From Halanaerobiales bacterium (GTDB lineage Bacteria > Bacillota_F > Halanaerobiia > DY22613), in NCBI GenBank assembly GCA_023128035.1, contig JAGMES010000113.1, positions 1 to 13,595 on the forward strand: a stretch of 13,595 bases of DNA. Reading direction: 5' to 3'. Below, in pieces: positions 7,424 to 13,387 of the stretch. The notes under the pieces were generated by a model. It was not told the origin of the DNA. It saw nothing but the letters and a program-made list of their open reading frames with translations, and ran no database searches. The position numbers were made by a program, and so were the translations under genes. Numbering within the stretch: the stretch's first letter is position 1; each line of letters starts with the position of its first letter.

Positions 7424-8173
7424 ATGGGAAACTTTAAAGATTTTAAACCTTGTGCCGATTGTGACGACTCAGAAAATCCTGGATATATAAAAAAAGGTAA
7501 TACTATTTTTGAATGTGATTGTCTTAAAAAGTATCATTCATATATCACATTTTATAAATATTTAGAATCTTTGGGGGTTCCTTTTGGATATATAGATTAT
7601 TCTTTAAATAGTTATATAGGGGAAAAGAGTAAAAAATCTATAGAAGACATAAAAAAAATTATAGGGAAAGTAGATATTTTTGTAAGAGAAGGTATGCAGT
7701 TATATTTTTCAGGACCTGATAACACACAAAAAACCTCAATAGCGTGTTATTTTCTCAAAAAAGTAGCTATGAAAGGGTTTTCTGTTTATTATATTTCAAT
7801 GCCCCAATTATTATATAAACTTAAACAAGTTAAATTTGCTAGAAATATTGAGGACGTATTAGAAGAACAAACTATTATAAAAACTATAGAAAACTGTGGT
7901 TTCTTAGTTATTGATGATTGCTTTGATAAATCTAAAGTATACATTGGTAAATCTGAATATTTCAAAAGTTTATTAAGTGAATTTTTTAGTTTTAGAATTC
8001 GTAACAATAAATCACAAATATATGTTTCAACTATTACAAAAAGTAATATACCTTACAATGAATTTGGAGATTCTGTGCGTTTATTACTTAATCGTGAATG
8101 TTTAGAATACCAATTTTTAGATAAAGTCCCATCAAATGTAATGAATAGCCAGATTTTAGGTTTGATAAAATGA
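7424..8173 (+). CDS. DnaC/IstB-like helicase loader ATPase
   Basis: The 249-residue protein should load the replicative helicase at phage or host origins. The N-terminus carries four Cys (C10, C13, C31, C33; the last pair in CDCLKKY), a zinc-finger arrangement seen in DnaC-like loaders. The AAA+ core follows: Walker A region FSGPDNTQKTS (96-105), Walker B LVIDD (161-165), sensor-like VSTITKSN (201-208) and a possible Arg finger in DSVRLLL. The Walker A is odd: the Gly before Lys103 is Gln and the family GxxGxGKT spacing is otherwise kept. ATG 7424 lies 10 bases after the -10 box and has no Shine-Dalgarno site, so the mRNA is probably leaderless. The start cannot be much later because the first Cys is residue 10. 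It overlaps the next gene by ATGA. Confidence 0.82.
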   Translation: MGNFKDFKPCADCDDSENPGYIKKGNTIFECDCLKKYHSYITFYKYLESLGVPFGYIDYSLNSYIGEKSKKSIEDIKKIIGKVDIFVREGMQLYFSGPDNTQKTSIACYFLKKVAMKGFSVYYISMPQLLYKLKQVKFARNIEDVLEEQTIIKTIENCGFLVIDDCFDKSKVYIGKSEYFKSLLSEFFSFRIRNNKSQIYVSTITKSNIPYNEFGDSVRLLLNRECLEYQFLDKVPSNVMNSQILGLIK

Positions 8174-8349
8174 AAGACATTATAAAATTTTCTTCTATAT
8201 TGAAAGTAGCAGAAAAAGGTATTGATATAGACACTATTATATCTGCTAATTTATATAAAAAAGTTGATAAATTGTCAGATACCTTAAAATGTACTTCTGA
8301 TGATATATTCAAATCTTTATTTTATTCTATTATAAAACATGAGAAATAA
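8170..8349 (+). CDS. Unknown 59-residue helical protein
   Basis: This short gene fills the gap between the helicase loader and the next gene. Its ATG overlaps the loader's TGA (ATGA, 8170-8173) and its TAA overlaps the following gene by 11 bases, the pattern seen throughout this unit. The product (MKDIIKFSSILKVAEKG ... IIKHEK) is predicted helical, with FSSILKVAEKGIDIDTII followed by KKVDKLSDTLKCTSDDIF. No known domain is recognised. Perfect packing between two coupled genes is the main support for it being real. Confidence 0.65.
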   Translation: MKDIIKFSSILKVAEKGIDIDTIISANLYKKVDKLSDTLKCTSDDIFKSLFYSIIKHEK

Positions 8350-8722
8350 TAAACTTTGTAGTGTTTGTTTAAAAGATTACTCATTTATAGAAAAAGAAGT
8401 TATTAAATCTACTGATATTAATTTTTATAATTATTTAGAAACATTTAATCTTTTACTTATATGTAAAGATTGTTTTGAAATAGGATTTAAGTTATATAAA
8501 GAAGATATAAGTAATTTTATGGATTGGTTAGATGAAAATGATAATAGAATAGAAGAAACTGATGACAATGTTATACGAAGTTTAAGAAATAATTTTAATA
8601 TATCAGAAGAACTTTTAATGGATAACCCAGATTTATATATTGATGAGTTATCTAAATATATTATTTCTTTAGAAAATAAAATTAAATCGGATATACAAAA
8701 TGCCTATTCATACATGTCCTAG
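8339..8722 (+). CDS. Small protein with a CxxC...CxxC zinc-binding N-terminus
   Basis: The 127-residue product has C7/C10 (CSVC) and C42/C45 (CKDC), the spacing of a zinc ribbon or treble-clef knuckle pair, within residues 5-47. The remainder is acidic and helical (NFMDWLDENDNRIEETDDN, then DELSKYIISLENKIKSDI). No other catalytic motif is visible. It overlaps the genes on both sides by 11 and 23 bases. A regulatory or adaptor role, for example binding host replication or transcription proteins, is plausible for a small zinc protein in this position but is not shown by the sequence. Confidence 0.7.
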   Translation: MRNNKLCSVCLKDYSFIEKEVIKSTDINFYNYLETFNLLLICKDCFEIGFKLYKEDISNFMDWLDENDNRIEETDDNVIRSLRNNFNISEELLMDNPDLYIDELSKYIISLENKIKSDIQNAYSYMS

Positions 8723-8921
8723 TTATTTTCTTTGCGAAATATATGACAAAAGAGACTCATCAATTATATATCATTCTGTAGAAATTATAGAACATACTAT
8801 AGCAAAAGCTAAACGACTCATGGGAGTAAAATACTTTTTGAAACCTAACCAGAAACTTCGTGTTAAAGAATTAAGGAAATTAAAATTTGCAGAACTAAAA
8901 TTTTACGAAAAAGTATTATGA
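8700..8921 (+). CDS. Unknown small basic protein
   Basis: The 73-residue product (MPIHTCPSYFLCEIYD...) is not recognised. It starts within the end of the upstream gene (23-base overlap) and ends with TGA overlapping the next ATG (ATGA). The N-terminal part seems beta-structured; the C-terminal half is basic and helical (KAKRLMGVKYFLK, LRVKELRKLKFAELKF). Two Cys (C6, C12) are too few for a zinc site alone. Support comes from operon packing and composition. Confidence 0.6.
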   Translation: MPIHTCPSYFLCEIYDKRDSSIIYHSVEIIEHTIAKAKRLMGVKYFLKPNQKLRVKELRKLKFAELKFYEKVL

Positions 8922-9109
8922 AAGAAAAAATAGTATTTTCTAAATCTATAATTGTGTGTGAAAACTTACATCATTGTCCTTTTAAAAAAAAGTGTATTCT
9001 TTTTGAAGGTAAGGAATTTCCTTTACTTAAATTAAAATATGAAAATATAGGGGAATACGGGATTGAAATCAAAATTATTTGTAATAGTAAAGGTATGAAA
9101 AATGAATAA
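8918..9109 (+). CDS. Unknown 63-residue Cys-containing protein
   Basis: The product has four Cys: C14, C20 and C26 in VCENLHHCPFKKKCILF, and C55 near the end. The C-x5-C-x5-C pattern with flanking His could bind zinc or an iron-sulfur cluster, but I do not recognise the family. The gene overlaps its upstream neighbour by ATGA and its downstream neighbour by eight bases. It is one of four consecutive tiny overlapping genes (8170-9109) between the helicase loader and the transglycosylase. Confidence 0.6.
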   Translation: MKEKIVFSKSIIVCENLHHCPFKKKCILFEGKEFPLLKLKYENIGEYGIEIKIICNSKGMKNE

Positions 9110-10076
9110 TAATGAACCTCTAAAACCACAAGAACCTCAAAGACCCCAAGATGTCAAAGAAGTCGTAGTGGCACCTGTTAACAAAGATGTTAAAAAATTA
9201 GAAAACCCACCTCTTACTATTAATAAAAATTCTAATAATATTATAAAAATATTATATCAAAATACTAAAAACATTCATGGAGATACTACTAAAATACATG
9301 AAGATACAAAAAAAATTCATTCGTGGAGTAAGTTTTTTTTAGTAGCTATATTAATTTTCTTTGCAGTAAATATAACATTACTTATATGGATGTTATCTGG
9401 AGGAAATTTTCATAGATTAAAACAAATGAGAGTAGCTGCTGCTAGATATGAATTAATTGAGCCAAGAGCTGAATATTCAATGTTGTTAAGAGAAACTAAA
9501 ATGATGGAACGAGGTTTAAGGTCTAAACTACTTTTGTATGGTAAAGAATACAATATTTCTAAAAGACTTACTTCGGATGAATTTGAACAATATGTTACTA
9601 TTTTATATATATACAAGATTATACATGGGATAAATGTAAATTTAATTAGAGCTAATACTGCTAGTGAAAGTTTGTTTAATACGAGAGCTTTATCTTCTGC
9701 AGGAGCAAGAGGTGTTAACCAATTAATGATGTATACTTTTAAATGGGTTAACAATAATTTACTATATAAGTATGATAAAAATGATATATGGGACGTATAT
9801 GATAACACAGAAGCATGTTTGCAATATTGGTTATTTAATAAAAAGTTATTAGCAAGTCAATTGAAACGAAAACCTAAATCATACGAAATGGCTTGGGCGT
9901 ATAATTGTGGAGCTACAGAAGCTATTAAAGCTATTGTATCTGGTAAACCCTCTGAATATCTTTCAAAAGAGACTGTAACTCATGGTAAAAAAGTTATGTT
10001 TTATTATAAGAATTATAGAAAAAATAAATATAATGTTTATTGGGAAGAACAGTTTTACAAAAAAGATAAAAAATGA
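9102..10076 (+). CDS. Membrane-anchored SLT-family lytic transglycosylase
   Basis: The 324-residue protein should cleave peptidoglycan from the outer face of the membrane. Residues 1-40 are Pro-rich and probably cytoplasmic. Residues 50-75 hold a small repeat (KNIHGDTTKIHEDTKKIH). A single membrane segment spans 77-99 (FFLVAILIFFAVNITLLIWM). The lytic domain covers about 165-305: ASESLFN with catalytic Glu189, SSAGARGVNQLMMYT (198-212), AWAYNCGA (265-272) and a final LSKETVTHGKKV, all in the order of the SLT (lysozyme-like) fold. AAAGG at 9089-9093 is the likely ribosome binding site, and ATG 9102 overlaps the upstream stop. Being a signal-anchor enzyme encoded in the replication-type unit rather than with tail genes, it may serve in lysis or local wall remodelling; that is inference. 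Confidence 0.85.
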   Translation: MNNNEPLKPQEPQRPQDVKEVVVAPVNKDVKKLENPPLTINKNSNNIIKILYQNTKNIHGDTTKIHEDTKKIHSWSKFFLVAILIFFAVNITLLIWMLSGGNFHRLKQMRVAAARYELIEPRAEYSMLLRETKMMERGLRSKLLLYGKEYNISKRLTSDEFEQYVTILYIYKIIHGINVNLIRANTASESLFNTRALSSAGARGVNQLMMYTFKWVNNNLLYKYDKNDIWDVYDNTEACLQYWLFNKKLLASQLKRKPKSYEMAWAYNCGATEAIKAIVSGKPSEYLSKETVTHGKKVMFYYKNYRKNKYNVYWEEQFYKKDKK

Positions 10077-10722
10077 AAGATATTAATTCAAAATTTGAAA
10101 ATTTATGTTTTTATGAACCTAACTGTAAAAAATGTAATCTTTGTAATAATAGAAATAATATAGTTGTTGGGAAAGGAAATGTATTATCTAATATTATGTT
10201 TGTGGGACTTGGACCAGGTAAAGATGAGGATGAACAAGGGTACCCTTTATAGGAGCTGCTGGCAGACAACTAGACGCTATATTTAGAGCTCTAAATTTAA
10301 CATTAGAGGATGTATTCGTAACTAATGTGATTATGTGCCGTTCAGCTAAAGAAATTGTGAAAAATGATAAAAAAATAATAAAAGACGTAGATCCTGAAAC
10401 AGAGGAAATAGAAGCTTGTAGACATTTTTTAATAAACAAGATTAGATATATCAAGCCTAAACTCATTATAGCTCTTGGTAAAATAGCAACTAATTGGTTT
10501 TATCCTGATATAGATTTAGAAAGAGGAGTTATTTACAGGTGGTATTTGGGAGAACCTATGAATCCGAATGATATTAATAATAAACAGATATATAATAGAC
10601 AGTATAAATTGCTTCATTTGTTTCATCCAGCAGCTTTGTTATATAATCCGAGCAATAAACAAGAAATGGAGAAACATTTATTAGGTAATATAAAATTAAT
10701 ACAAAAAATAAGGAATATATAA
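10073..10722 (+). CDS. Family 4-type uracil-DNA glycosylase, needs a -1 frameshift
   Basis: The protein would excise uracil from DNA. Frame one (ATG 10073 to TAG 10250-10252) encodes the N-terminus with CKKCNLC (18-24) and motif 1 FVGLGPGKDEDEQGYP; the -1 frame carries the rest: IGAAGRQLD, TNVIMCRS, EACRHFL, IKPKLIIALG and the C-terminal HLFHPAAL. Four Cys in these places fit the Fe-S cluster of family 4 enzymes. Joining the frames at C CCT TTA (10243-10249) gives 216 residues and restores the family's unbroken 'G.PF.GaaG' block as PLIGAAG. Motif 1 has Leu instead of the usual Glu in GEaPG. The start overlaps the upstream TGA and the end overlaps the next ATG (TAATG), as expected of an intact gene. 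Possible explanations are programmed frameshifting, a disabling mutation, or an indel error. Confidence 0.82.
10243..10249 (+). promoter_or_regulatory. Candidate -1 ribosomal frameshift heptamer C CCT TTA
   Basis: The heptamer fits X XXY YYZ in the zero frame exactly and is followed at once by TAG 10250-10252. A Shine-Dalgarno-like GAGGA lies at 10226-10230, 12 bases upstream, the distance known to stimulate -1 shifting in dnaX. Downstream, GGAGCT (10252-10257) can pair with AGCTCT (10287-10292), and a 16-base palindrome occupies 10281-10296. Function is inferred. Confidence 0.5.
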
Positions 10723-11222
10723 TGGAAAATGATATTCAAATGGGTAAAATTAAAATAAATTCTATAACAAAAAGTATATTATCTCTTTTAAAAAAAAGAA
10801 AAGTAGACATAGGTCGTATGACCTTAAATATAGGTCTATACGATTTAAAAGAGTTAATTGATTTAAAATCTTTAATCACATATGGCAAAATACTTATAGA
10901 AAAAGATGGGGATAATGTAATAATTACAGGGTATGGTTGGGATAATAAAACAACTGAATATTTTAAGTGCCCTATAGAATACCCCGAAATGAATGGGGAA
11001 GTAGATAATAAAGAAGTTATTAAAGAATTATGTTATATAATCAACACTATTGTGTATGAAATTGGGTGGAGTGCTAATTCAAAATATAAAGATTTTAGAT
11101 TTATTTGTGGATTAGAACCTAATTCAGATAAAGAGTTTGAGAAAATTAATAAAATAGTTGACAAAGAAACTCTTAAAAAATTAGATAAAGCTGGGTATCA
11201 ACTAATTAAAAGTGTATATTAA
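10722..11222 (+). CDS. Unknown phage protein, 166 residues
   Basis: The product is not recognised. It is an alpha/beta protein with an N-terminal helical basic region (SITKSILSLLKKRKVDIGR), a short beta segment (GKILIEKDGDNVIITGYGW), the phrase KCPIEYPEMNGEVDNK, and a helical C-terminus ending KLDKAGYQLIKSVY. No membrane segment, signal peptide or metal motif is present. ATG 10722 shares a base with the upstream TAA (TAATG), and AAGGA about nine bases upstream is a good ribosome binding site. Close coupling to the uracil-DNA glycosylase gene suggests expression together, not a shared function. Confidence 0.7.
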   Translation: MENDIQMGKIKINSITKSILSLLKKRKVDIGRMTLNIGLYDLKELIDLKSLITYGKILIEKDGDNVIITGYGWDNKTTEYFKCPIEYPEMNGEVDNKEVIKELCYIINTIVYEIGWSANSKYKDFRFICGLEPNSDKEFEKINKIVDKETLKKLDKAGYQLIKSVY

Positions 11223-11239
11223 ATTAAAAAGGAAAAAAT

Positions 11240-11497
11240 ATGAAAATACATGCAATAATTTGTCCTGAGTGTAGAGATACTGTTTATAGTAGGGCCCACC
11301 ATGATATGAGATACTGTTCATGTAAAACAGTTGCTATTGATGGAGGATTCCATTATGCTAAAGTCACATTCAAAACTACTCCTCCTGAAAGTTTGTTTTT
11401 GGAATTAGATGTAACTGAAAAGCAGTTATTTGGGGATTATAATACAAATGAAAATAAATATGGGTTGATAAAAGGTGAAAAACATGAAAAAAAGTAA
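11240..11497 (+). CDS. Small Zn-ribbon protein (DUF7695-like)
   Basis: The 85-residue product has CPEC (C8/C11), then YSRAHHDMRYCSC (C26/C28) and VAIDGGFHYAKV. The order 'C..C...i.S...HD...CsCg.v.vDGG..Y' is that of a small zinc-ribbon family common in phages, which I recall as DUF7695; the label is tentative. The four Cys should bind one zinc ion. Residues 45-85 are an extra tail. AAAAAGGAAAA just upstream is the ribosome binding site. The 3' end overlaps the next gene by 14 bases. Function of the family is unknown to me. Confidence 0.72.
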   Translation: MKIHAIICPECRDTVYSRAHHDMRYCSCKTVAIDGGFHYAKVTFKTTPPESLFLELDVTEKQLFGDYNTNENKYGLIKGEKHEKK

Positions 11498-12047
11498 ATA
11501 TTTTCTTGTAATAGCATTAATAGTAACCTTATTAAGTGCTATCATTACCAATTGTGGAGATCATTCTGTAGAAACTACTAATTTCACTTATGATGATTCT
11601 GTAATTAAAGAAATAGAAACACCTGTAGAAGTTAGTTCAGAGAGCATCTATTATGTTTATCACAAAATTATGATGAAATACACAGTTTATTATAGAATAT
11701 TTGTAAACTTAAATCATCCTAATGGGTATATAATAATTCAGAAGATTGAAAAATATAATCCTAAATTTGATGATACAAAAATCTGGGAAATAATGGAAAA
11801 AACTCCTAAAGTATATATTAATTACATACATTCTACCATAACTGCTAAAATAAATAACAATATAGATAATTTAGTAGAACTTCAAGGTATATCTAATGCA
11901 GATAAAGAATTTAGAGAAGTATTTAGAACTGCAGAAGCTGTTATTTTAGGATATTACTATAGTAAAGAAGTAAATCCTGTGCATGGAATAGAAGTTATTA
12001 AAGCCTCAAAAAGAATGAATGGACGTATTTATGGAAAAAATAGATAA
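11484..12047 (+). CDS. Exported or lipoprotein-like protein, unknown function
   Basis: The 187-residue product begins MKKSKYFLVIALIVTLLSAIITNCGDHS: a basic n-region, a hydrophobic core, then a single Cys. This looks like a lipoprotein signal, but the residue before Cys is Asn rather than Gly/Ala/Ser, so the lipobox is non-canonical and cleavage or lipidation is uncertain. The mature part is mixed alpha/beta (YYVYHKIMMKYTVYYRIFVNL ... YINYIHSTITAKINNNIDN) with no known motif. A GTG at 11475 would add three residues; ATG 11484 is preferred because AAAGGTG lies six bases upstream. Possible roles include superinfection exclusion or a spanin-like envelope function, neither shown by the sequence. 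Confidence 0.7.
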   Translation: MKKSKYFLVIALIVTLLSAIITNCGDHSVETTNFTYDDSVIKEIETPVEVSSESIYYVYHKIMMKYTVYYRIFVNLNHPNGYIIIQKIEKYNPKFDDTKIWEIMEKTPKVYINYIHSTITAKINNNIDNLVELQGISNADKEFREVFRTAEAVILGYYYSKEVNPVHGIEVIKASKRMNGRIYGKNR

Positions 12048-12219
12048 GAATATTCCAATTAGAATTGTTTATGAATATCCTGATAGAATAGAAACCATAG
12101 TAGGTACCGAAGCGAAAAAGCTAAATGAAACAATTATTGGCTTATGCGGTTTTGCCCAAGTGCACAGTTGCAATCCTTTTGATAGATATAAACCAAAATG
12201 GAAAGTAAAGAAAAAATAA
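12031..12219 (+). CDS. Unknown small protein
   Basis: The 62-residue product (MEKIDKNIPIRIVYEYPDRIETIVGTEAKK...) is not recognised. It contains a beta pair, an ETIIGLCGFAQVHSC segment and a basic tail. An in-frame ATG at 12019 would add four residues and deepen the overlap with the upstream gene; I prefer 12031, for which GGA lies seven bases upstream, but the evidence is slight. Its TAA overlaps the next gene's possible ATG 12219 as TAATG. Confidence 0.55.
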   Translation: MEKIDKNIPIRIVYEYPDRIETIVGTEAKKLNETIIGLCGFAQVHSCNPFDRYKPKWKVKKK

Positions 12220-12545
12220 TGGATCACATAACTGATATTCAATTTGCACAACTAAAACTTCATTATGACGTAGGAGATATTCTTACTAATGAAGAATTAA
12301 TAGAAATAACTCATCATATAGACAATTGCGATATATGCAAAAATAGGTTTAAATTAGAAAAATATAAATTTTCATCAGATAGATTAGAATTAATTCAATA
12401 TCTAAAACAAACACATATGGAACTATCTAAACTTTTAGAAATATCTTGTGATGATACTATACCAGATCTAGAAATGGAGCAAGAGTTTGATAATTATATG
12501 GGAAGAAGAGCTGAAGAATTAGATGTATTAGAAGAAAATGGGTGA
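12219..12545 (+). CDS. Small anti-sigma-like zinc-finger protein (HxxxCxxC)
   Basis: The 108-residue product has a ZAS/zf-HC2-like N-terminus: YDVGDILTNEELIEITHHIDNCDICKNRF with H33-x3-C37-x2-C40. This is the layout of zinc-binding anti-sigma domains, in which two helices precede H-x3-C-x2-C. The remaining part is acidic and helical (SSDRLELIQYLKQTHMELSKLLE, then DLEMEQEFDNYMGRRAEELDVLEE). No membrane segment is present, so it would be a soluble form. An upstream in-frame ATG at 12198 would add seven residues; TAATG coupling at 12217-12221 favours 12219. It directly precedes a strong promoter. Interference with a host sigma factor is an inference from the motif alone. Confidence 0.65.
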   Translation: MDHITDIQFAQLKLHYDVGDILTNEELIEITHHIDNCDICKNRFKLEKYKFSSDRLELIQYLKQTHMELSKLLEISCDDTIPDLEMEQEFDNYMGRRAEELDVLEENG

Positions 12546-12550
12546 ATTAC

Positions 12551-12579
12551 TTGACATTATCGTGATACCATGATATAAT
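12551..12579 (+). promoter_or_regulatory. Consensus extended -10 sigma70 promoter for the basic protein gene
   Basis: TTGACA at 12551-12556, 17-base spacer, TG at 12571-12572 and TATAAT at 12574-12579. It shares CTTGACATTAT with the promoter at 7385. The transcript would begin near 12586 and carry a normal leader with AGAGAGG before ATG 12605. Confidence 0.88.
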
Positions 12580-12604
12580 TAACTAATTTTGTAAGAGAGG
12601 GCGT

Positions 12605-12937
12605 ATGTTTTTTCCAAAAAAGAAATCTGATAGTAAAAAATTGTATGTTGAAAAAGTGAATACTAAAAAAATTGATACTAAAGAAAGTAGTAAAAGACAT
12701 ACTATTAAAAAAGTAGAAATAGAAAAATTACGACCAGAAGAAGAGAATGTAAAACGAAAAGGACATATCCGTAGAAAAAAACGTAAAGTATCTCTTTTAT
12801 CAAAAAAGAACAAAACTATTCAAATTATTAAGTTATCTAAAAGAATTGCTGTAAAAAAGAGAAGAAAACGGTTAAAATTGAACTATAATAGAAATTTAGA
12901 CCCCATAGAACGGGAAAAACGAAGAAAAAGTGATTAA
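12605..12937 (+). CDS. Very basic Lys/Arg-rich protein, possibly nucleic-acid binding
   Basis: Of 110 residues about 43 are Lys or Arg and about 13 are acidic, so the net charge is near +30. Clusters include KRKGHIRRKKRK (49-60) and KKRRKRLKL (84-92). No hydrophobic core segment or known fold is recognised; the N-terminal half may form a charged helix and the whole may be disordered. It has a private, full-consensus promoter and a GAGAGG ribosome binding site, suggesting strong expression. Such proteins in phages often bind DNA, RNA or capsid contents, but simple low-complexity translation of A-rich DNA must be kept in mind; the well-formed promoter and ribosome binding site argue for a real gene. 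Confidence 0.7.
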   Translation: MFFPKKKSDSKKLYVEKVNTKKIDTKESSKRHTIKKVEIEKLRPEEENVKRKGHIRRKKRKVSLLSKKNKTIQIIKLSKRIAVKKRRKRLKLNYNRNLDPIEREKRRKSD

Positions 12938-12939
12938 TA

Positions 12940-12969
12940 AACTAATAATACGTAAGTTTTGTATTAGTT
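12940..12969 (+). repeat. Inverted repeat after the basic protein gene
   Basis: AACTAATA (12940-12947) and TATTAGTT (12962-12969) are perfect complements around a 14-base loop, starting two bases after the stop. It is A/T-rich and lacks a T-tract, so it could be a weak terminator, an mRNA-stabilising hairpin or an operator. Confidence 0.45.
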
Positions 12970-13024
12970 AGTTATTCATAAATCAATAATTATGGGATTT
13001 TTATATTAATTAAATAGTCATAAT

Positions 13025-13040
13025 TTACTAATTTTAGTAA
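13025..13040 (+). repeat. Inverted repeat just upstream of a ribosome binding site
   Basis: TTACTAATTTTAGTAA is a perfect seven-base inverted repeat around TT. It ends four bases before AAAGGAG of the next gene and could act as an operator or translational hairpin. Confidence 0.4.
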
Positions 13041-13054
13041 TAAAAGGAGTTAAA

Positions 13055-13327
13055 ATGGAAGAAAAAGTTTTTGAAAATGTTACGTATTATATGAGATTAG
13101 TAACAAATGGGCCAATACAAGTAGTGCCGTCAGATAGTAAACTTATAGCATTTAAATATATATATATTAATACTCGTCCTTCTTCAGTTATGGCTATTAA
13201 AAAAGGTAATACTACTTTAAAGCTAAAAAAAGGGATAATTCTCAAAAAAGGTGATAAAGTATCTGTAACTCTTGGAGAAGGTAAAACAGGGCAAATAGAG
13301 TTATTTATGGGATTAATTAAAAAATAG
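13055..13327 (+). CDS. Small beta-rich protein, unknown
   Basis: The 90-residue product is rich in beta-type segments (VFENVTYYMRLVTNGPIQVVP, LIAFKYIYINTRP, GIILKKGDKVSVTLGEGKTGQIELFMGLIKK) and resembles small beta-sandwich virion proteins, but I recognise no family. It has no signal peptide or membrane segment. An AAAAGGAG site six bases before ATG 13055 is one of the best ribosome binding sites in the window, so it is probably well expressed. It lies 117 bases after the basic protein gene, with two inverted repeats between them and no clear promoter of its own. Confidence 0.68.
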   Translation: MEEKVFENVTYYMRLVTNGPIQVVPSDSKLIAFKYIYINTRPSSVMAIKKGNTTLKLKKGIILKKGDKVSVTLGEGKTGQIELFMGLIKK

Positions 13328-13336
13328 AGGGGTTAT

Positions 13337-13387
13337 ATGGATTTAGACTCAGTTAAAAAGTTTACAAAATGTGAAAGTAACGAGTAG
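13337..13387 (+). pseudogene. 16-codon ORF, probably the start of a gene interrupted by the downstream element
   Basis: ATG 13337 has a good GAGGGG ribosome binding site (13328-13333) and stands nine bases after the previous gene, as expected of a real gene in this operon. The frame reads MDLDSVKKFTKCESNE and stops at TAG 13385-13387, where the structured, apparently non-coding region begins. The sequence GTGA at 13371-13374 may mark the junction. I infer that the first codons of a gene are separated from the rest by an inserted element or intron; a genuine tiny peptide is possible. Confidence 0.4.

Noticed and set aside
9410..9808. Minus-strand 132-codon ORF inside the transglycosylase
   Set aside because: It overlaps the catalytic domain of a clear SLT enzyme and lacks its own start signals.
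10194..10466. Minus-strand ORF across the uracil-DNA glycosylase frameshift
   Set aside because: The glycosylase motifs on the + strand continue on both sides of the shift; the antisense frame shows no family features.
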